A stretch of DNA of 64,000 nucleotides from Lasioglossum baleicum. Lineage: Eukaryota > Arthropoda > Insecta > Hymenoptera > Halictidae. The notes under the pieces are model-generated. The model saw nothing but the letters and a program-made list of their open reading frames with translations, did not search any database and was not told the origin of the DNA. This document shows positions 63,441 through 64,000 of this stretch, piece after piece. Made by a program: the position numbers and the translations under genes. The stretch is taken from NCBI RefSeq assembly GCF_051020765.1, contig NC_134930.1:5518001-5582000 (forward strand), written 5' to 3'. How positions within the stretch are numbered: position 1 is the stretch's first letter; every line of letters begins with the position of its first letter.

Positions 63441-64000
63441 GCCTCATGGCTAAGAAGGTAGTGTATACCAGTTCAGAACGACACCGGTAAGTCCCTTCTC
63501 GGCCTCATGGCTAAGAAGGTAGTGTATACCTGTTCGCGGACGACACCGATCAGTCCCATCTCGGCCTCATGGCTAAGAAGGTAGTGTATACCAGTTCCGG
63601 ACGACACTGGTAAGTCCCTTCTCGGCCTCATGGCTAAGAAGGTAGTGTATACCAGTTCCGGACGACACCGGTGAGTCCCATCTCGGCCTCATGGCTAAGA
63701 AGGTAGTGTATACCAGTTCCGGACGACACCGGTGAGCCCCTTCTCGGCCTCATGGCTAAGTAGGTAGTGTATACCAGTTCCGGACGACACCGGTGAGTCC
63801 CATCTGGGCCTCATGGCTAAGAAGGTAGTGTATACCTGTTCGCGAACGACACCGATCAGTCCCATCTCGGCCTCATGGCTAAGAAGGTAGTGTATACCTG
63901 TTCGCGGACGACACCGATCAGTCCCATCTCGGCCTCATGGCTAAGAAGGTAGTGTATACCTGTTCGCGGACGACACCGATCAGTCCCATCTCGGTCTCAT

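Larger units (their letters stand above)
1..64000. repeat. Tandem satellite array, 61/62-bp monomer, spanning the whole window
   Basis: Every line of the window is the same head-to-tail monomer, with no interruption and no change of orientation that I could find. The conserved half is CTCGGCCTCATGGCTAAGAA followed by GGTAGTGTATACC. The variable half runs from AGTT or TGTT to the TCCC that precedes the next CTCGG. Length depends on the variable half: TTCCGG forms are 61 bp, while TTCGCGG and TTCGGGG forms are 62 bp. At about 61.5 bp per unit this is roughly 1,040 copies. GC is about 56% in a representative monomer. Both window ends fall inside the array, so its true length is unknown. Large homogeneous arrays of this type are known as eukaryotic satellite DNA in heterochromatin. 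I cannot assign family or species. No gene, tRNA, rRNA or transposon is visible in any stretch. Confidence 0.98.
58770..64000. repeat. Distal domain rich in TTCAGAACG and GAAAAAGG monomers
   Basis: This last 5.2 kb is enriched in variants that are rare elsewhere. TTCAGAACG occurs near 59,100, 59,593, 61,996, 62,550, 62,734, 63,289 and 63,473, against only 10,457 and 16,989 in the first 58 kb. GAAAAAGG occurs near 59,661, 62,065 and 62,804. The order is less regular than the middle of the window, with three-monomer (184-bp) and 738-bp local repeats. 61,700-62,340 matches 10,165-10,805 (offset 51,535). 63,540-63,820 resembles 10,980-11,250. The window ends within a class B monomer. Confidence 0.8.

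Noticed and set aside
1..64000. CRISPR array
   Set aside because: Repeats are contiguous 61/62-mers without unique spacers, the variable half belongs to a few recurring classes, and no cas gene is present.
1..64000. CENP-B box in the monomer
   Set aside because: No monomer class fits TTCG followed by NNNNANNCGGG on either strand. TTCGGGGACGAAACCGG and TTCGCGGACGAC have C where the A is required.
1..64000. Telomeric repeat, rDNA spacer or transposon internal repeat
   Set aside because: No short G-rich telomere motif, rRNA sequence, terminal inverted repeat, LTR or transposase/RT frame is visible anywhere in the window.

Overview
The whole 64,000-bp window is one uninterrupted tandem satellite array. 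No unique sequence, gene, RNA gene or transposable element is visible on either strand. The basic monomer is 61 or 62 bp, with a near-invariant core (GGCTAAGAAGGTAGTGTATA) and a variable half. In the 61-bp class the variable half begins TTCCGG; in the 62-bp class it begins TTCGCGG or TTCGGGG. At about 61.5 bp per monomer the window holds roughly 1,040 monomers, and the array runs off both ends. An uninterrupted array of this size is typical of eukaryotic satellite DNA (pericentromeric, centromeric, subtelomeric or B-chromosome heterochromatin). I do not recognise the family and cannot name the organism.

The array is hierarchical. (1) Monomers are 61 or 62 bp. (2) They tend to be ordered 62-62-61-61, a tetramer of 246 bp. 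Several local duplications are exactly 1, 2, 3 or 4 tetramers long (246, 492, 738, 984 bp). (3) The most regular middle part is built from a 27-monomer unit of 1,662 bp, equal to six tetramers plus three extra 62-bp monomers, often preceded by a 13-monomer block of 801 bp. (4) These are folded into larger tandem duplications with offsets of 1,664, 1,785, 2,277, 6,532 and 16,990 bp. (5) The first ~11 kb is broadly collinear with 51.0-63.8 kb, so a super-period near 51 kb may exist.

Layout: 1-1.6 kb is a block repeated at 51.0 and 53.3 kb. 1.6-3.6 kb is a 984-bp tandem. 3.0-6.3 kb is a 1,785-bp offset duplication. 5.6-8.9 kb is a 1,664-bp tandem. 8.6-21.4 kb holds two copies of a 6,532-bp unit. 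19.8-49.4 kb holds two copies of a ~17-kb unit, inside which a 3.67-kb segment occurs three times. 49.7-50.7 kb is a 492-bp tandem. 50.2-54.6 kb is a 2,277-bp tandem. 54.6-58.8 kb repeats patterns from 12.6-14.3 kb and 5-9.4 kb. 58.8-64 kb is a distinct domain rich in TTCAGAACG and GAAAAAGG monomer variants.

All open frames of 60-105 codons lie on the minus strand and are by-products of the array. One 61-bp plus one 62-bp monomer gives 123 bp, so reading frame is kept over a 41-codon dimer until two same-length monomers meet. I annotate no coding gene. The interest of the window lies in its record of unequal exchange and conversion: chimeric monomers, repeated loss of the same monomer, and variant haplotypes copied between distant positions. 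Boundaries of the larger blocks were read by eye and are approximate, to about one monomer.
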